A stretch of DNA of 16,223 bases, from assembly GCA_003244035.1 (NCBI GenBank), contig QHBV01000037.1, positions 1 through 16,223 of the forward strand, read 5' to 3'. The translations under genes were made by a program, and so were the position numbers. This stretch comes from Solirubrobacterales bacterium. Its GTDB lineage: Bacteria; Actinomycetota; Thermoleophilia; Solirubrobacterales; Solirubrobacteraceae. Positions 15,489 through 16,223 of this stretch are shown here, one piece after another; within the stretch, counting starts at the first letter, position 1; every line of letters begins with the position of its first letter. The notes below the pieces were generated by a model that saw only the letters and a list, made by a program, of their open reading frames with translations, ran no database searches and was not told the DNA's origin.

Positions 15489-16223
15489 CTACGTGATCAG
15501 CGGGATGATCAGCAGCGCCACGATGTTGGCCACCTTGATCATCGGATTGATCGCGGGGCCGGCGGTGTCCTTGTAGGGGTCCCCGACGGTGTCGCCGGTG
15601 ACCGCGGCCGCGTGGGCCTCCGAGCCCTTGCCTCCGTATGCGCCGTCCTCGATCAACTTCTTGGCGTTGTCCCACGCGCCACCGCCCGAGGTCATCGAGA
15701 TCGCGACGAACAGCCCGACGACGATCACCCCGATCAGCAGGCCGCCGAGCGCCTCGATGCTGACCAGCCCGACGATCAGCGTGAGCAAGATCGGGATCAG
15801 CGACGGCAGGATCATCTCGCGCTGGGCGGCGCGGGTGACCAGGCCGACGCAGGTCCCGTACTCGGGCTGCTCGGTGCCGTCCATGATCCCCGGCTTCTCG
15901 CGGAACTGCCGGCGCACCTCCTGCACGACCTCGCCGCCGGCGCGGCCGACGGCCTGCATCGCCAGCGAGACGAACAGGTAGACCATCAGGCCCCCGATCA
16001 ACAGGCCGATCAGGACCGCTGGGTTGCTGATCGCGAAGTTCGGGAACTGGCCCTTGGCATGCAACTCGTCCTCGAACGCGTTGAACAGCACCAGCGCGGC
16101 GAGCGCGGCGGAACCGATCGCGTACCCCTTGGTGACGGCCTTGGTGGTGTTGCCGACCGCGTCGAGCGGGTCGGTCACGTTGCGGACCTCCTCGGGAAGC
16201 TCGGCCATCTCGGCGATCCCGCC
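15489..16223 (-). CDS. hppA: Membrane-bound proton-pumping pyrophosphatase, C-terminal part (5' end outside window)
   Basis: The last 244 residues of an H+-translocating PPase, open through the window edge (GGIAEMAELPEE). Catalytic loops are present: DPLDAVGNTTKAVTKG (18-33 of the fragment), GGGAWDNAKK (180-189) and GDTVGDPYKD (210-219), where Asp and Lys residues bind Mg-pyrophosphate. Several membrane helices lie between. The GNTT motif is followed by K (fragment residue 28) and by T three residues later; in this family Lys and Thr there mark the K+-independent, H+-pumping subclass, while K+-dependent members have Ala. The pump uses pyrophosphate from biosynthesis to build proton motive force. 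A complete protein would have roughly 650-800 residues. The TrkA genes follow on the same strand after 61 bp. Confidence 0.95.
   Translation of the reverse strand, partial: GGIAEMAELPEEVRNVTDPLDAVGNTTKAVTKGYAIGSAALAALVLFNAFEDELHAKGQFPNFAISNPAVLIGLLIGGLMVYLFVSLAMQAVGRAGGEVVQEVRRQFREKPGIMDGTEQPEYGTCVGLVTRAAQREMILPSLIPILLTLIVGLVSIEALGGLLIGVIVVGLFVAISMTSGGGAWDNAKKLIEDGAYGGKGSEAHAAAVTGDTVGDPYKDTAGPAINPMIKVANIVALLIIPLIT

Overview
The window looks like chromosome from a high-GC actinobacterium, most likely class Thermoleophilia (Solirubrobacterales or a relative). That is an inference from the strong G+C bias, many GTG starts, a deazaflavin (F420)-type reductase, several start codons sitting just behind TANNNT -10 boxes (leaderless-type genes), and a K+-independent H+-pyrophosphatase. 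No marker gene fixes the taxonomy.

Layout. (1) 1-1096: the 3' end of an IS110-family recombinase gene, then about 560 bp without a credible gene. That stretch holds three strong inverted repeats, one with an 11-bp perfect stem, and a pair of 16-bp direct repeats. (2) 1097-1735: a reading frame that I read as a decayed DUF1259-like secreted protein fused by read-through to a small two-helix membrane protein with its own leaderless-type promoter. (3) 1737-2156 (-): a deazaflavin-dependent nitroreductase-family protein. (4) 2213-5601 (+): a two-gene unit of an unusual FtsH-like membrane AAA metalloprotease, with two insertions in the AAA core, and an overlapping gene for a membrane-anchored protein of unknown function. 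(5) 5607-6522 (-): a four-Cys small protein and a class II aldolase. (6) 6581-10916 (+): two ABC exporter half-transporters and a MOSC protein, joined by 4-bp GTGA stop/start overlaps. The half-transporters have the complementary defects expected of a heterodimer with one degenerate ATP site. (7) 11037-11834 (+): a crotonase-family protein. (8) 11839-12755 (-): a monothiol DsbA-like protein followed by a tiny ORF with an excellent ribosome binding site. (9) 12924-12994 (+): tRNA-Gln(CUG). (10) 13029-16223 (-): membrane pyrophosphatase (5' end outside the window), a short RCK/TrkA-N protein, a full TrkA and a FAD/NAD oxidoreductase.

How the genes work together. The minus-strand block at the right end is an ion-homeostasis unit: a proton pump driven by pyrophosphate next to two cytosolic RCK subunits of the kind that gate K+ uptake. 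The ABC pair probably forms one heterodimeric exporter of unknown substrate. The FtsH-like protease and its overlapping partner are the best candidate for an incompletely described membrane quality-control module. The best leads outside proteins are the folded non-coding DNA next to the IS110 gene and the overlapping divergent -10 boxes at 6564-6571.
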